From: G965215055 sp965242685 | GTDB lineage: Bacteria; Pseudomonadota; Gammaproteobacteria; UBA4575 | Length of the DNA: 64,000 nt | Direction: 5' to 3' | NCBI GenBank assembly: GCA_965242685.1 | Contig: OZ251487.1 | Location: forward strand, 1,240,001 to 1,304,000 | Shown: positions 1 through 8,704 of the stretch, piece by piece | Numbering within the stretch: position 1 is the stretch's first letter | Layout: each line of letters begins with the position of its first letter | The notes under the pieces: model-generated | Databases searched by the model: none | What the model saw: the letters and a program-made list of their open reading frames with translations, nothing else | Told to the model about the DNA's origin: nothing | Program-made: the position numbers and the translations under genes

Positions 1-1832
1 TAGTCCATATCAATAGCCTGACCCTGTTCTTTGTCGAAACTGCCCAACATGACCCCCAAGATGTTTCCGTCATCATCTGTTTTCAGATTTTCCGGTGACA
101 CAGGTTCATCGTTCAGGCGTAGTGTGTCGCCATTCAAGCGAACAAAAGATTCCTTGCTATAGCTATCAGACGTAGCATCTATGCTTTCATCCAGAGCAAA
201 GCGAATCTCGCTTTTCGGTGCCTTTTCTCCAGGAGGCACGAAGACCCTACATGATCTGGGACCGGTCGGCACTACCACCGCCTGGAACTGCATCCGGTTG
301 CCGGCGCGATTGAACGTTCCGGCACGTCCATCTCCCCCGTAACCTTCCCCCGTACCAGTGCCTGACGACCCACCCCCTTCGCCACCGGTATTTTCCGTTG
401 ACTTGGATGAGCGTTTGACTTTTGTAAAGGTACTCATTGCTTCTTCCGTTGACACGGTAAAGATATCGTCAGGCCGGAAGGCTTCCCTTTTCAGTTTAGG
501 GATTGTTTCATTCAATTTTTCCTGAATGGCCTTCAACACCCTCCTCAACCGATTCTGATCCTTTTTATCCATTAGTCTTATAGACAAGCTGTTATGAAGC
601 GGGCCTTCCGCCTTGCATACCAAGCTCTTCACATCAAGGTTTTTACGTAAAGGAAGTACACAATGAAATGGCTGTAAATCTCCAAACTTACCCTGAAACC
701 CAGGCAATTGATCGGTTACCCACATGCCGTTTCTACATAGGTCTACCCGTGTCCCTCCTTCTATCGGGCAACGATATATTACTTCCACGTCTCCCATGTC
801 CGTTGCTGCCGGCACTCGCTTTCCTTTCTCAAGTGTCAACAATGCCTCATACGCTCGGCTGCCCGCCAGAAAATCCTTGCTGCGCTTCTGATTTCGATAA
901 CCCTCAAGCACGACATGCAAATTATCTTGACGCAGGGAATCGACCGTTCCATCTCGTTCAACGTCGACGATCAATTTCCCACCGTGGATCGCCTCGAAGA
1001 AATTGCATGCGGCGGCCTGAAAAACCTGTTCCTTTATATCGATATCGGCATCGGATTCACGAAACCGGTTGAATCCCATAACCGCCACTACACTGCCGGT
1101 TCTTCCCCAATGCTCCTTTATCCACTCCAGCTTTTCCGATATCAAACGAGGAATTTCCTTTTCCCGAGGGAAGACGTACCGATCAAACAAGTCGTCAGGA
1201 TTTAGCTTGCTGACAAAATAGCCGTCCTTGCCAAAACTGCTTTTATCTTTTTTATCTTCCTTGCTTCGGGAGGCCAGGATCGTATGTCCCGAGCAGATCA
1301 TGCCTTCATCAGACAGACCGCCATACAACACATAACGCAAGTCAGAGGCCGGGAACACCACCACGTGCCCGTTACCGAAAGAGCCTGTAGCACCAGGTTC
1401 CTTAACACTTATGCCATCTCCCAATAGGGCGCTCATTTTTTTCTTATTCAGCCCGATGCCATTGTCAAGTACATAAAGCACTTCACAGGTCTCTTCTCTC
1501 AAACACTGCTCTATTTCATCGGCGATGGCCTTGGCGTTGTTGGGTAACTTATCATCGAAAAGTCTACGCTGGGTCTCTTGCGCATCTAAAAAAGCCTTGC
1601 GGTAGGCCTTGATTGCGGGAATATCATTTACCGGGCACTGTGAAACTTGGAAACGTATATGCGGGTCAACACCGGCGGCGGCCGCAGCATCCAGGCTATT
1701 CTGGATAAGTTCACGTACCGCCGCAGTCGGTTTCAAGCCTCGGAAACCACTTACACCTACAGGCGTCCATCCGGATGGGCTTCCACCCGGATCGAACTCT
1801 AAGGTCGGGGATGATTTTTTCTCTTTACCCAT
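1..1832 (-). CDS. GHKL (MutL/MORC-like) ATPase, C-terminus beyond window
   Basis: About 610 residues are visible and the frame is still open at the left edge. The N-terminal third is a Bergerat-fold ATPase: N box with E41, N45 and D48 (RELIQNSLDAA), Mg/ATP box LDNGIGLN with D123, and the glycine-rich lid GSFGNGHVV. This places it in the Hsp90/MutL/MORC superfamily, where ATP binding drives dimer clamping. A glycine/serine-rich linker lies near residues 500-530 and a beta-rich segment follows. The start ATG at 1832 lies 6 bases after the stop of the DUF262 gene, so it is the third gene of an operon. Bacterial ATPases of this class often occur in restriction or anti-phage loci; that role here is inference from context. 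A role in mismatch repair is unlikely because no MutL-like downstream domain is seen. Confidence 0.82.
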   Translation of the reverse strand, partial: MGKEKKSSPTLEFDPGGSPSGWTPVGVSGFRGLKPTAAVRELIQNSLDAAAAAGVDPHIRFQVSQCPVNDIPAIKAYRKAFLDAQETQRRLFDDKLPNNAKAIADEIEQCLREETCEVLYVLDNGIGLNKKKMSALLGDGISVKEPGATGSFGNGHVVVFPASDLRYVLYGGLSDEGMICSGHTILASRSKEDKKDKSSFGKDGYFVSKLNPDDLFDRYVFPREKEIPRLISEKLEWIKEHWGRTGSVVAVMGFNRFRESDADIDIKEQVFQAAACNFFEAIHGGKLIVDVERDGTVDSLRQDNLHVVLEGYRNQKRSKDFLAGSRAYEALLTLEKGKRVPAATDMGDVEVIYRCPIEGGTRVDLCRNGMWVTDQLPGFQGKFGDLQPFHCVLPLRKNLDVKSLVCKAEGPLHNSLSIRLMDKKDQNRLRRVLKAIQEKLNETIPKLKREAFRPDDIFTVSTEEAMSTFTKVKRSSKSTENTGGEGGGSSGTGTGEGYGGDGRAGTFNRAGNRMQFQAVVVPTGPRSCRVFVPPGEKAPKSEIRFALDESIDATSDSYSKESFVRLNGDTLRLNDEPVSPENLKTDDDGNILGVMLGSFDKEQGQAIDMD

Positions 1833-1838
1833 ATACCC

Positions 1839-3539
1839 TTATTCCTCACCACATAATTTGCGCATCTCTTTTGCTACAAACTTTGCTCTCACGGTAAGAA
1901 ATTTGTCATATACTCCTTTCAAGGAGTCACCCGCATCTTGCTTTGCTCCCAATACAATATCGGTTGGTAACAAGTGGGACTCCAAACGATCGCGAACTTC
2001 TTTCTCGCTTGCGTTTTTCATCCTTTCAATTAAATATTTTCCAGGCCACGATTTTCTCCAGCTTTTATTTGTAAACTCTTCAATGAGTATACAGTTCAGA
2101 GCTCTATTAGCAGGACTCCCGCTATCCCCGTGCTTAGTAAAGAGCCCTTGTGGGAATACATGGTGATATTCTCTTTTACCAATGTTTGTGTCTGAAATCT
2201 CTTCATTACTCGCAATATCCTTAGCTCCTTTCCTCAAACATATTGCCAATATTGCTCTTTTCTTAATTCCTCGACTTTTGGGCCACAATTCATTCTTTAA
2301 TGCTTGCCATGTCGGCAAACGGCTATCAAAAACAGTTTCTTCAATGCCCTCTGATGTTGCCTTCACTTCAAAAGACTTGTCTTTCATAGCCTTTTTCAAA
2401 GCCATGAAATCATCATACAGCCTAGAATTTGCCTGCTTTTCGTACCAATCTGTTGAAAATGCACGCCATAAATATCGGCGAATTAAACTATCTGCGCTAC
2501 CTTTTTCATCACCTTTACTTGGTACATATTGATGGAGTGCCGGCAAAACTCGAAGGGGCACTGCACTTGGTAACCTACGCCCATCTAAAATTTTCTCGCG
2601 CCTCATAAAATTGACAGTCCATTCAACTCCCTTGAAAAGATCATCCTTATCTTTCTGTAGTCGCTTAAAATCAAGATCCTTATAATTTCCATAAGTAGGT
2701 TTTTTCTCCTGCATAAGACAAGTAATCTTGAGCATCATATCGCCGATATCACTCTTCTTATCTACATAGGGGGTAAGATCAGGGACTTTATCTTTGAGTT
2801 CATTCACCATATCACGCAATGAATCTGATTTTCCTGATGTTCCTGCTTCAAACTGAGCTACCGCGATATCGTAATGAGTCAATTTCACAAATGATGTATT
2901 TACACGGACAAAGAAACCAATTGCAGCATCGGCTGATGTCTTCTGAGCAAGCTCCAAACACGGCAAATACTGTTTAGCCAAACAGTTACTTATATCATTT
3001 ATCATGTCAGTCAAGCGGTCTTGCTCCTGATTATTGCTCGTTGCCTCCCTACTCCATTTTAGAATATTTGACGTTTGTTGGCCGGGAAGAAGAAGTCGAA
3101 CGGGGAAACAGCCTCTTTCAAGCTGTTTAGTAGGATCATTAACTAAAGAGGAGTTTTTGCCTACTTTTCCTTCACTTGCCACCTTATAAAAAGTGTAATC
3201 TTCCTTAAAATGTACGAAAAAAGTTCTATCTTCGTAATTATCATTCATTGAACGCCAAAGAGCCGTTAGACGTTGCTGGCCGTCAAGCAGATGAAAATTA
3301 CACTTGCTGGAAGGGTCAGGAGTTCCCTGTAAGGGGCGAGTGGAAAAGGGTTGGCGATCTGCATCTACTCTTAAAATCATCAGGACGCCAAGAGGCGCAT
3401 TGCCTTGGATCACCGATTCTAAAAAATTCACCACATGTAGAGATGTCCAAACTACGTCTCGTTGAAACCGGGGCAAAAGCACCTCACCTGTCCGGACTCT
3501 ATGTATCCAGTTCTCTATTGTCGTATTCTCGGCTTTCAA
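1839..3539 (-). CDS. DUF262/DUF1524-type putative nuclease (GmrSD/SspE-like)
   Basis: 566 residues. The N-terminus has DUF262 (ParB/Srx-like) hallmarks: PRFQRDVVW at residues 23-31 and LLDGQQRLTAL, with the DGQQR nucleotide-handling motif at 86-90. The C-terminus carries an HNH-type signature as in DUF1524: YHHVFP near residue 460, then NRALNCILI and a conserved W/K-rich segment. This DUF262 plus DUF1524 layout is that of the modified-DNA endonuclease GmrSD and of SspE, which senses phosphorothioate DNA. The length fits a single-chain member. It lies 26 bases after the PP-loop gene and 6 bases before the ATPase gene, so the three are very likely co-transcribed. By eye it is more AT-rich than the core genes nearby, suggesting recent acquisition. 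The nuclease role is inferred, not shown. Confidence 0.85.
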   Translation of the reverse strand: MKAENTTIENWIHRVRTGEVLLPRFQRDVVWTSLHVVNFLESVIQGNAPLGVLMILRVDADRQPFSTRPLQGTPDPSSKCNFHLLDGQQRLTALWRSMNDNYEDRTFFVHFKEDYTFYKVASEGKVGKNSSLVNDPTKQLERGCFPVRLLLPGQQTSNILKWSREATSNNQEQDRLTDMINDISNCLAKQYLPCLELAQKTSADAAIGFFVRVNTSFVKLTHYDIAVAQFEAGTSGKSDSLRDMVNELKDKVPDLTPYVDKKSDIGDMMLKITCLMQEKKPTYGNYKDLDFKRLQKDKDDLFKGVEWTVNFMRREKILDGRRLPSAVPLRVLPALHQYVPSKGDEKGSADSLIRRYLWRAFSTDWYEKQANSRLYDDFMALKKAMKDKSFEVKATSEGIEETVFDSRLPTWQALKNELWPKSRGIKKRAILAICLRKGAKDIASNEEISDTNIGKREYHHVFPQGLFTKHGDSGSPANRALNCILIEEFTNKSWRKSWPGKYLIERMKNASEKEVRDRLESHLLPTDIVLGAKQDAGDSLKGVYDKFLTVRAKFVAKEMRKLCGEE

Positions 3540-3565
3540 GATCTTTTCTCCCTTTCTCGATTACA

Positions 3566-4774
3566 TCAATCCGTGCAATCACAAGGTAATGCGGCATCCG
3601 AAAACTCGGAAATGTCTTGCCCGCCAGTTTCGACCAGCAGTTTGTAGGACAACCCGTCCCTGCCGCCGAAGAACCCAAGAAAAGAGGTACTGCCGTTTGT
3701 CGCACGCTCTTCGGCGATCAAATCTCGGCCATAGAAATCTTCCATGTTGCGCCACCAGGCGAGATCACACGGCGAACCGGCAAAATTTTTACTCCCGTAG
3801 CCGTTCTGCATGTGCCGCTTGACCTTTTGAAGCCCGCCCGCACCTTTCAAAAAGCAATACACACAGTTGGACAGACCGGCATCCTCCGGCAGATCCAAAT
3901 CCCCTTCCCGCCTTGCCCAAAATTCATTGACGCCTTCCCGGGTGACCCCCTCGTCCGCCAACGGCATTTCCACGTGTTCGCCGTCATCGCTGTCCGTGTT
4001 GCGCTGACGAATGCGGGCCACGCGGTGCGGCTCGTCATGACGCAAGCCGAGAAAAGCTAGATACTCGGCATGCTCATCGCATCCTTGCGACTTTTTGAAT
4101 GGCGTAAAAGATTCAGAAAAATCCGAGAACCTTTGCGTCGGCCGGAATACGGGTTGGGAGCGAACATAATCCTTTTTGGCTAAGAAAATCTCGCGCGGGG
4201 TCTCGCCCCCACATTTTTGATGGTGGGCATACATGTCTTCGTTGGTCATGCGGCTTCCGTCCCCGTAGTGCCCCAGGCGTTCAAGTTCGGTCTTTCCTTT
4301 AAGCCAATCCTGCAAAAACCGCTTTGTGGTTTCCAACTTCAAGGTCTTGGTGCATGTCCGTTGAAACGGATTGGGAACGAACCCCGCCCACGAGAGCATT
4401 TCTTCAAATACCTCCCCTTTCCAGCAATACCCGTCCGGTTCATTTTTCGACCGGGGCACGGGCTTGACTAGGCGATACGAGGGCAGGCGTACCCACTCTC
4501 CCCTCCGTGCGTCTTCATAGGTTTGAAACTGAATAAAGAGAAAAGGAATGCCAAATTTTTCCTCGACAATCCTTTTGCACCGTGCCGCAAACTTGTAGGT
4601 TTCGGGGTGTTCGGCAGACGTGTTGTTGAACAGCACCACATCCCCCCGTTCGGCTTGCAGCAACTCCCTCTCCAAAAGCCTGAACAACAACATTCCACTG
4701 GAACGCCCGCCGGAAAATTTTACGATATGAGGTAAATTTTTATGACTTGGAGATGAGTATGAGAACACTGACAT
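3566..4774 (-). CDS. PP-loop PAPS-reductase-like protein of a putative defence operon
   Basis: 402 residues from the ATG at 4774; in-frame ATGs at 4789 and 4804 are possible, but GGAAAG sits at a workable distance only from 4774. The PP-loop is SGGRSSG at residues 21-27, followed by NNTSAEHPETYKF and a TCTKTLKLE block, as in phosphoadenosine phosphosulfate reductase-like adenylating enzymes. Extra cysteines occur in SNCVYCFLKG and at the C-terminus (PCDCTD), which may bind a metal or carry sulfur. Housekeeping CysH is shorter and has other flanking genes, so sulfate assimilation is unlikely. Relatives with this SGGR variant occur in phages, BREX type 4 and DndC/SspD-type DNA sulfur systems. 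Being first in an operon with a DUF262/DUF1524 protein suggests nucleic-acid modification or sensing. Confidence 0.82.
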   Translation of the reverse strand: MSVFSYSSPSHKNLPHIVKFSGGRSSGMLLFRLLERELLQAERGDVVLFNNTSAEHPETYKFAARCKRIVEEKFGIPFLFIQFQTYEDARRGEWVRLPSYRLVKPVPRSKNEPDGYCWKGEVFEEMLSWAGFVPNPFQRTCTKTLKLETTKRFLQDWLKGKTELERLGHYGDGSRMTNEDMYAHHQKCGGETPREIFLAKKDYVRSQPVFRPTQRFSDFSESFTPFKKSQGCDEHAEYLAFLGLRHDEPHRVARIRQRNTDSDDGEHVEMPLADEGVTREGVNEFWARREGDLDLPEDAGLSNCVYCFLKGAGGLQKVKRHMQNGYGSKNFAGSPCDLAWWRNMEDFYGRDLIAEERATNGSTSFLGFFGGRDGLSYKLLVETGGQDISEFSDAALPCDCTD

Positions 4775-4867
4775 AGCTTCTTTCCACATCTTTCCACCAT
4801 TCAAAAAGGCGGTTTGGCGGGTTTTGAAACCGATGCTTTGTCAGTTTCGTTTTGTTATTTTAATAAA

Positions 4868-4896
4868 GGTATCAAAATCCCCCCCCCCCTCGTCAA
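4868..4896 (-). promoter_or_regulatory. candidate promoter of the PP-loop/DUF262/GHKL operon
   Basis: Read on the minus strand, TTGACG (4891-4896) is a near-consensus -35 box and GATACC (4868-4873) a weak -10, separated by exactly 17 bases. Twelve of those 17 are A followed by an 11-G run. Transcription would start near 4861, about 87 bases before the ATG at 4774. The -10 is poor, so this is tentative. Confidence 0.3.
4879..4889. repeat. 11-C homopolymer tract upstream of the defence operon
   Basis: Eleven consecutive C on the plus strand (G on the operon strand), in an otherwise AT-rich spacer between lipA and the PP-loop gene. Mononucleotide runs this long are prone to slipped-strand length change, and here the run falls between possible promoter boxes. 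Confidence 0.8.
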
Positions 4897-5018
4897 CACT
4901 ATTTTTTTCTAAAAAATGCACTTTTTTTGGGATTTTTTCACCTGAACTCGGCCTGAACCCCAGTGCTAGGTCACCGGGTCACCGATTTCTACCAAATTCA
5001 CTAAATTAAACAATCATC

Positions 5019-5969
5019 TCACGCCATCGCCAACTGAGCCTGTCGGTCGGCATGGTAGGACGAGCGCACCAGCGGGCCGCTGGCGACGTGGTCAAAGTCC
5101 ATCTCTTCGCCGGTACGTCGCAAGGCATCAAATTCATCGGGATGGAGGTAACGCCGCACCGGTAGGTGGTGACGGCTCGGTTGCAGGTATTGTCCCAGCG
5201 TTAGGATACTCACGTCATGCGCGCGCAGGTCGTGCATGACCTGTTTCACTTCGTCGATGCGCTCACCCAACCCCAGCATCAGGCCGGACTTGGTGGGCAC
5301 ATGCGGGAGCCGTTGTTTGTGTCGCCGCAAGAGGCGCAGGGAGTGTTGATAGTCTGCCCCGGGTCTGACGTGTCCATACAAGCGGGGTACGGTTTCCAAG
5401 TTGTGATTGAAGACGTCGGCGGGATTTTTGCACAGTATGTCCAGTGCCCGCTCCATGCGCCCGCGAAAGTCGGGCACCAGTATTTCGATGGTGGTTGTGC
5501 GGCACCGCCGGCGGACATGTTGTATGCAGTCGGTGAAGTGACGCGCGCCGCCGTCGTACAGGTCGTCCCGATCTACGGAGGTGATGACCGCATAACGCAA
5601 TTCCAGCTTTTTAATCGTCGTAGCCAGGTGCTCGGGTTCGTTGTCGTCCAACGGCAACGGCCTGCCGTGCGCCACGTCACAGAACGCGCAGCGCCGCGTG
5701 CATATGTCGCCCATGATCATGAACGTCGCGGTACCGTTGCCGAAGCATTCTGCCAGATTGGGGCATGACGCTTCTTCGCACACGGTATGAAGCTGTTGCT
5801 CACGCAACAGGGTTTTTATTTCTTTGACTCGTGAGGAGGCCGGGGCGCGCACGCGGATCCAGTCCGGCTTGGGGATACGCGAACTGTCAACCCTGACGGG
5901 GATGCGCGTGATCTTTTCGCTCCCTCGACGTTTGACGCCAAGTTTGGCCAGATGGGTCTTATTGACCAA
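5019..5969 (-). CDS. lipA: lipoyl synthase LipA
   Basis: Radical-SAM enzyme that inserts two sulfurs into protein-bound octanoate to make lipoate. 316 residues, close to the usual ~320. The auxiliary cluster motif CEEASCPNLAEC and the radical-SAM motif CTRRCAFC are intact, as is the C-terminal RSSYHAD, whose serine ligates the auxiliary cluster. The frame opens with TTG at 5969, overlapping the end of lipB by 11 bases; no later start codon suits, so translational coupling with lipB is likely. lipB-lipA order is the normal one. It is the last gene of the cell-wall/lipoate gene run on this strand, and the next gene on the same strand belongs to the accessory operon. Confidence 0.96.
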   Translation of the reverse strand: MVNKTHLAKLGVKRRGSEKITRIPVRVDSSRIPKPDWIRVRAPASSRVKEIKTLLREQQLHTVCEEASCPNLAECFGNGTATFMIMGDICTRRCAFCDVAHGRPLPLDDNEPEHLATTIKKLELRYAVITSVDRDDLYDGGARHFTDCIQHVRRRCRTTTIEILVPDFRGRMERALDILCKNPADVFNHNLETVPRLYGHVRPGADYQHSLRLLRRHKQRLPHVPTKSGLMLGLGERIDEVKQVMHDLRAHDVSILTLGQYLQPSRHHLPVRRYLHPDEFDALRRTGEEMDFDHVASGPLVRSSYHADRQAQLAMA

Positions 5970-6594
5970 CGGTTTCTACGTCGTGGTATTGAAGGTGCTC
6001 ACACAGGCGCAACGCCAGCGCCTTGTGAATTTGCAGGCAGTCGGATTCTACGCCATAGTCTTTCAACTGCGTCACCGTCACCCCCTGTAACCCGCACGGG
6101 TTGATTTGTGAAAAGGGGGACAAATCCATGTCCACGTTGACCGCCACGCCATGATAACTGCAACCGCCACTTACGCGCAAACCCAACGAGGCGATCTTCG
6201 CATTGTCTATATATACGCCATGCGCCTCAGGCCGAGCGATGGCCTTGATTCGGTAATCCCCTAACAAGTCAATTACGGATTGTTCGATCTGCCGCACCAG
6301 TGTCTTTATGCCGATCCCCTTGCGCCGCAGGTCCAGCAGCAGGTAGATGATACTTTGCCCGGGCCCGTGGTAGGTGACTTGTCCGCCTCGGTCGGATTGT
6401 ACGACGGGTATGTCGGAACGCGAGAGGATGTGCCGCGTGTCGGCGTTCGCGCCCAAGGTAAAGACGGCCGGATGTTGCAGACACCAGAATTCATCCACAC
6501 TGTCGGCGGTGCGCGCACGAGTAAAACGGCGCATTTCCTTGTAGCTGGATAGGTATTCCCGCACGCCAAGATGATGTATCTGTAAGCGGCTCAT
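5959..6594 (-). CDS. lipB: octanoyltransferase LipB
   Basis: Transfers octanoate from acyl carrier protein to lipoyl domains, the step before LipA. From the ATG at 6594 it has 211 residues; a GTG at 6600 is an alternative. RGGQVTYHGPGQ is the family signature, KIASLGLRV carries the catalytic lysine, and SGGCSYHGVAVNV the cysteine region. It overlaps lipA by 11 bases. In many gammaproteobacteria a DUF493 gene (ybeD) lies between the carboxypeptidase/aminotransferase genes and lipB; here only about 75 bases separate lipB from dat and nothing like it is present. Confidence 0.96.
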   Translation of the reverse strand: MSRLQIHHLGVREYLSSYKEMRRFTRARTADSVDEFWCLQHPAVFTLGANADTRHILSRSDIPVVQSDRGGQVTYHGPGQSIIYLLLDLRRKGIGIKTLVRQIEQSVIDLLGDYRIKAIARPEAHGVYIDNAKIASLGLRVSGGCSYHGVAVNVDMDLSPFSQINPCGLQGVTVTQLKDYGVESDCLQIHKALALRLCEHLQYHDVETVGQ

Positions 6595-6668
6595 GGGCAC
6601 TACGTCACGCCCGCGGCGGCATAATCCTTGCCGGATGGACTTTCAGGACAGATGGAGCAACTCAATTT

Positions 6669-7514
6669 TCAAGCGTGCTTTTTCTGCTGATAGAGGGCGT
6701 GCATTTTTTTCCAAATCTCGCCGGGAACGCCGTCGCCGATCACTTGACCGTCGATCTTCGTCGCCGCCAGAATCTCTTTGACGGAGCTGGTAATCCAAAC
6801 CTCGTCGGACGAGTACAGCCACGCCTTGGGGATCGCCTGCTCTACGTATTCCACGTTCAGTTCTTCAAGCAGTTCCAGCGTGAAGGTACGCGTGACGCCG
6901 GGGAGGATCAGGTTGTCTTGAGGGTGGGTGTATGCCTTGCCGTTGCGCACTACGAAAAGGTTGCTTGCGGCGCCTTCCAGGGCGATGCCGTCCCGCACCA
7001 TGACGGCCTCGACGGCGGCGGCCCGGCAGGCGTCTTGTTTGGCCAGGATGTTGGCCTGCAAACTGATGGTCTTGATATCGCAACATCGCCAGCGAACGTC
7101 ATCCACCGTGATCAGTGCCACACCGTTTTGTAGCTGTTCCCGCGGGACTTCGGGGAGCGGATTTGCCATGGCGAAAACCGTCGCGGGCACGTCTTCGGGG
7201 AATATATGATCACGTGGCGCCACGCCGCGAGTGACCTGTATATAGACCGCCAATTCCTTGTCTTCCGACCGTTGAATCAAGGTTTCCACGATGGTGTTCC
7301 ATTCACCTTCCGAGTAGGGGTTACGGATATGCGTTGCAAGCAGGTTGCGCTCCAGTCTCGACAGGTGATGCGACAGGCGAAACGGCCGGCCGCGGTATAC
7401 GGGAAGCATTTCATAAACGCCGTCACCAAAGATAAAACCGCGATCCAACGGCGAGATACGACATTCCTCAAGCGGCAGGTACGCGCCGTTCAGAAATGCC
7501 TGAACCGGTGTCAT
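6669..7514 (-). CDS. dat: D-amino acid aminotransferase (class IV, Dat-like)
   Basis: PLP-dependent fold-IV aminotransferase, probably interconverting D-alanine and D-glutamate for peptidoglycan. About 281 residues from the ATG at 7514, which aligns with the usual family start (VQAFLNGAYLPLEE). An in-frame TTG at 7538 overlaps dacA but has no ribosome binding site. Family marks: SPLDRGFIFGDGVYEM, the lysine in IKTISLQANILAKQDA, EGAASNLFVV and VWITSSVKEILA. Position between dacA and lipB matches beta/gammaproteobacterial cell-wall operons. Branched-chain aminotransferase (IlvE) is a related alternative, but neighbours and motifs favour Dat. Confidence 0.88.
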   Translation of the reverse strand: MTPVQAFLNGAYLPLEECRISPLDRGFIFGDGVYEMLPVYRGRPFRLSHHLSRLERNLLATHIRNPYSEGEWNTIVETLIQRSEDKELAVYIQVTRGVAPRDHIFPEDVPATVFAMANPLPEVPREQLQNGVALITVDDVRWRCCDIKTISLQANILAKQDACRAAAVEAVMVRDGIALEGAASNLFVVRNGKAYTHPQDNLILPGVTRTFTLELLEELNVEYVEQAIPKAWLYSSDEVWITSSVKEILAATKIDGQVIGDGVPGEIWKKMHALYQQKKHA

Positions 7515-7527
7515 GGCAAAGGCAAAG

Positions 7528-8679
7528 TCAAGTGCCAAGCCGCGAGAAAAAATCGACTATACGACGCCAAACGCCGCCTCGCGGATTATCGCGCAAAGCA
7601 ACCAACGGCCGGACAAGGTATTCTTCACCCTGTAACGCTATCTTAACGACGCCCATCCGATCTCCTCGATGAATCGGCGCGAAGATGTCCGTTTCAACGT
7701 CCATGGTTGCCTTCAGGGAGTCATAGTGGCCGCGAGGAATTACCACATGCAGATCTTCTTCCAAACCAAGCGGTAGCAATTCTGTTTCGCCGTCCCATAT
7801 GCGTTGCTCCAATAAGGTCTCCCCCGCCTGGTACAAGGTATGCGATTCGTAGAACCTGAAGCCATAATTGAGGAGGGCCTGGGTGTTGGCCATGCGTGAC
7901 TTGCTGTTACTCGCGCCCATCAATACGGAAATCAGACGCCTGCCGTCTCGCTGGGCAGAAGCCGCCAAGCAATAGCCCGCATTTTTCGTATAGCCTGTCT
8001 TCAAGCCGTCAACGCCGCCATCCCGCCATAGCAGCCGGTTGCGGTTGTGCTGCCTTATGTTGTTGTAGGTAAATTCCCTTTGCGCGTAACGCATGTATTC
8101 TTCGGGAAATTCTTTGATCAACGCGCGCGATAACACGGCAACGTCGTGCGCCGTAGTATAGTGCTGCTCGCCCGGCAGGCCGGTTACATTGGTGAAGTGG
8201 CTGTCTTGAAGGTTCATACGCTGTGCCTCTGTATTCATAATGTCGGCAAAGGCCTCTTCCGTGCCGGCCACATGCTCTGCAAGTGCCACACTTGCATCGT
8301 TACCCGACTGGACGATCATGCCCAGCATCAGGTCTTCAAGCAGGACTTCTTCGCCCACTTCGATGAACATCCTCGAACCTATGCTGCGCCAGGCTTTTTC
8401 GCTGATCGTCACCCGATCTTCCAGGTGTACGTCGTTTGCGGCCAGCGCCTTGTAGATTATGTACGCCGTCATGATCTTGGTGATGCTGGCGGGATCAACG
8501 CGGAGCCGGGAATTGTGCTCGGCCAACACCATGCCACTTTCGTGATCCATCAGTATGTAGCTGGAGGCATCCACTACGGGCGGCGAGGGGATCGGCAACG
8601 GCGCCGCATGGGTGCTCGTACAGGCGATTGCCAAACCAAAGAACAAAACAACCGCATGATGTCTATTCAACATACCCAT
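7528..8679 (-). CDS. dacA: D-alanyl-D-alanine carboxypeptidase (PBP5/6 type)
   Basis: Penicillin-binding protein that trims the terminal D-alanine from murein pentapeptides. 383 residues. A signal peptide ends after THA near residue 25. The three active-site motifs are present: SITK (PASITKIMT), SGN (VQSGNDASVAL) and KTG (DGLKTGYTKNAGY). The C-terminal PBP5 domain ends in a short amphipathic stretch (WRRIVDFFSRLGT) typical of peripheral anchoring to the inner membrane. GGAAAA precedes the ATG at 8679. It follows rlpA by 25 bases and slightly overlaps the longest possible dat frame, so it belongs to the same operon. Confidence 0.96.
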   Translation of the reverse strand: MGMLNRHHAVVLFFGLAIACTSTHAAPLPIPSPPVVDASSYILMDHESGMVLAEHNSRLRVDPASITKIMTAYIIYKALAANDVHLEDRVTISEKAWRSIGSRMFIEVGEEVLLEDLMLGMIVQSGNDASVALAEHVAGTEEAFADIMNTEAQRMNLQDSHFTNVTGLPGEQHYTTAHDVAVLSRALIKEFPEEYMRYAQREFTYNNIRQHNRNRLLWRDGGVDGLKTGYTKNAGYCLAASAQRDGRRLISVLMGASNSKSRMANTQALLNYGFRFYESHTLYQAGETLLEQRIWDGETELLPLGLEEDLHVVIPRGHYDSLKATMDVETDIFAPIHRGDRMGVVKIALQGEEYLVRPLVALRDNPRGGVWRRIVDFFSRLGT

Positions 8680-8704
8680 AATAATTTTCCTTAATTGATA
8701 GTGA

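Noticed and set aside
668..1205. Plus-strand ORFs of 96 and 134 codons
   Set aside because: They are antisense to the GHKL ATPase frame, which has clear motifs.
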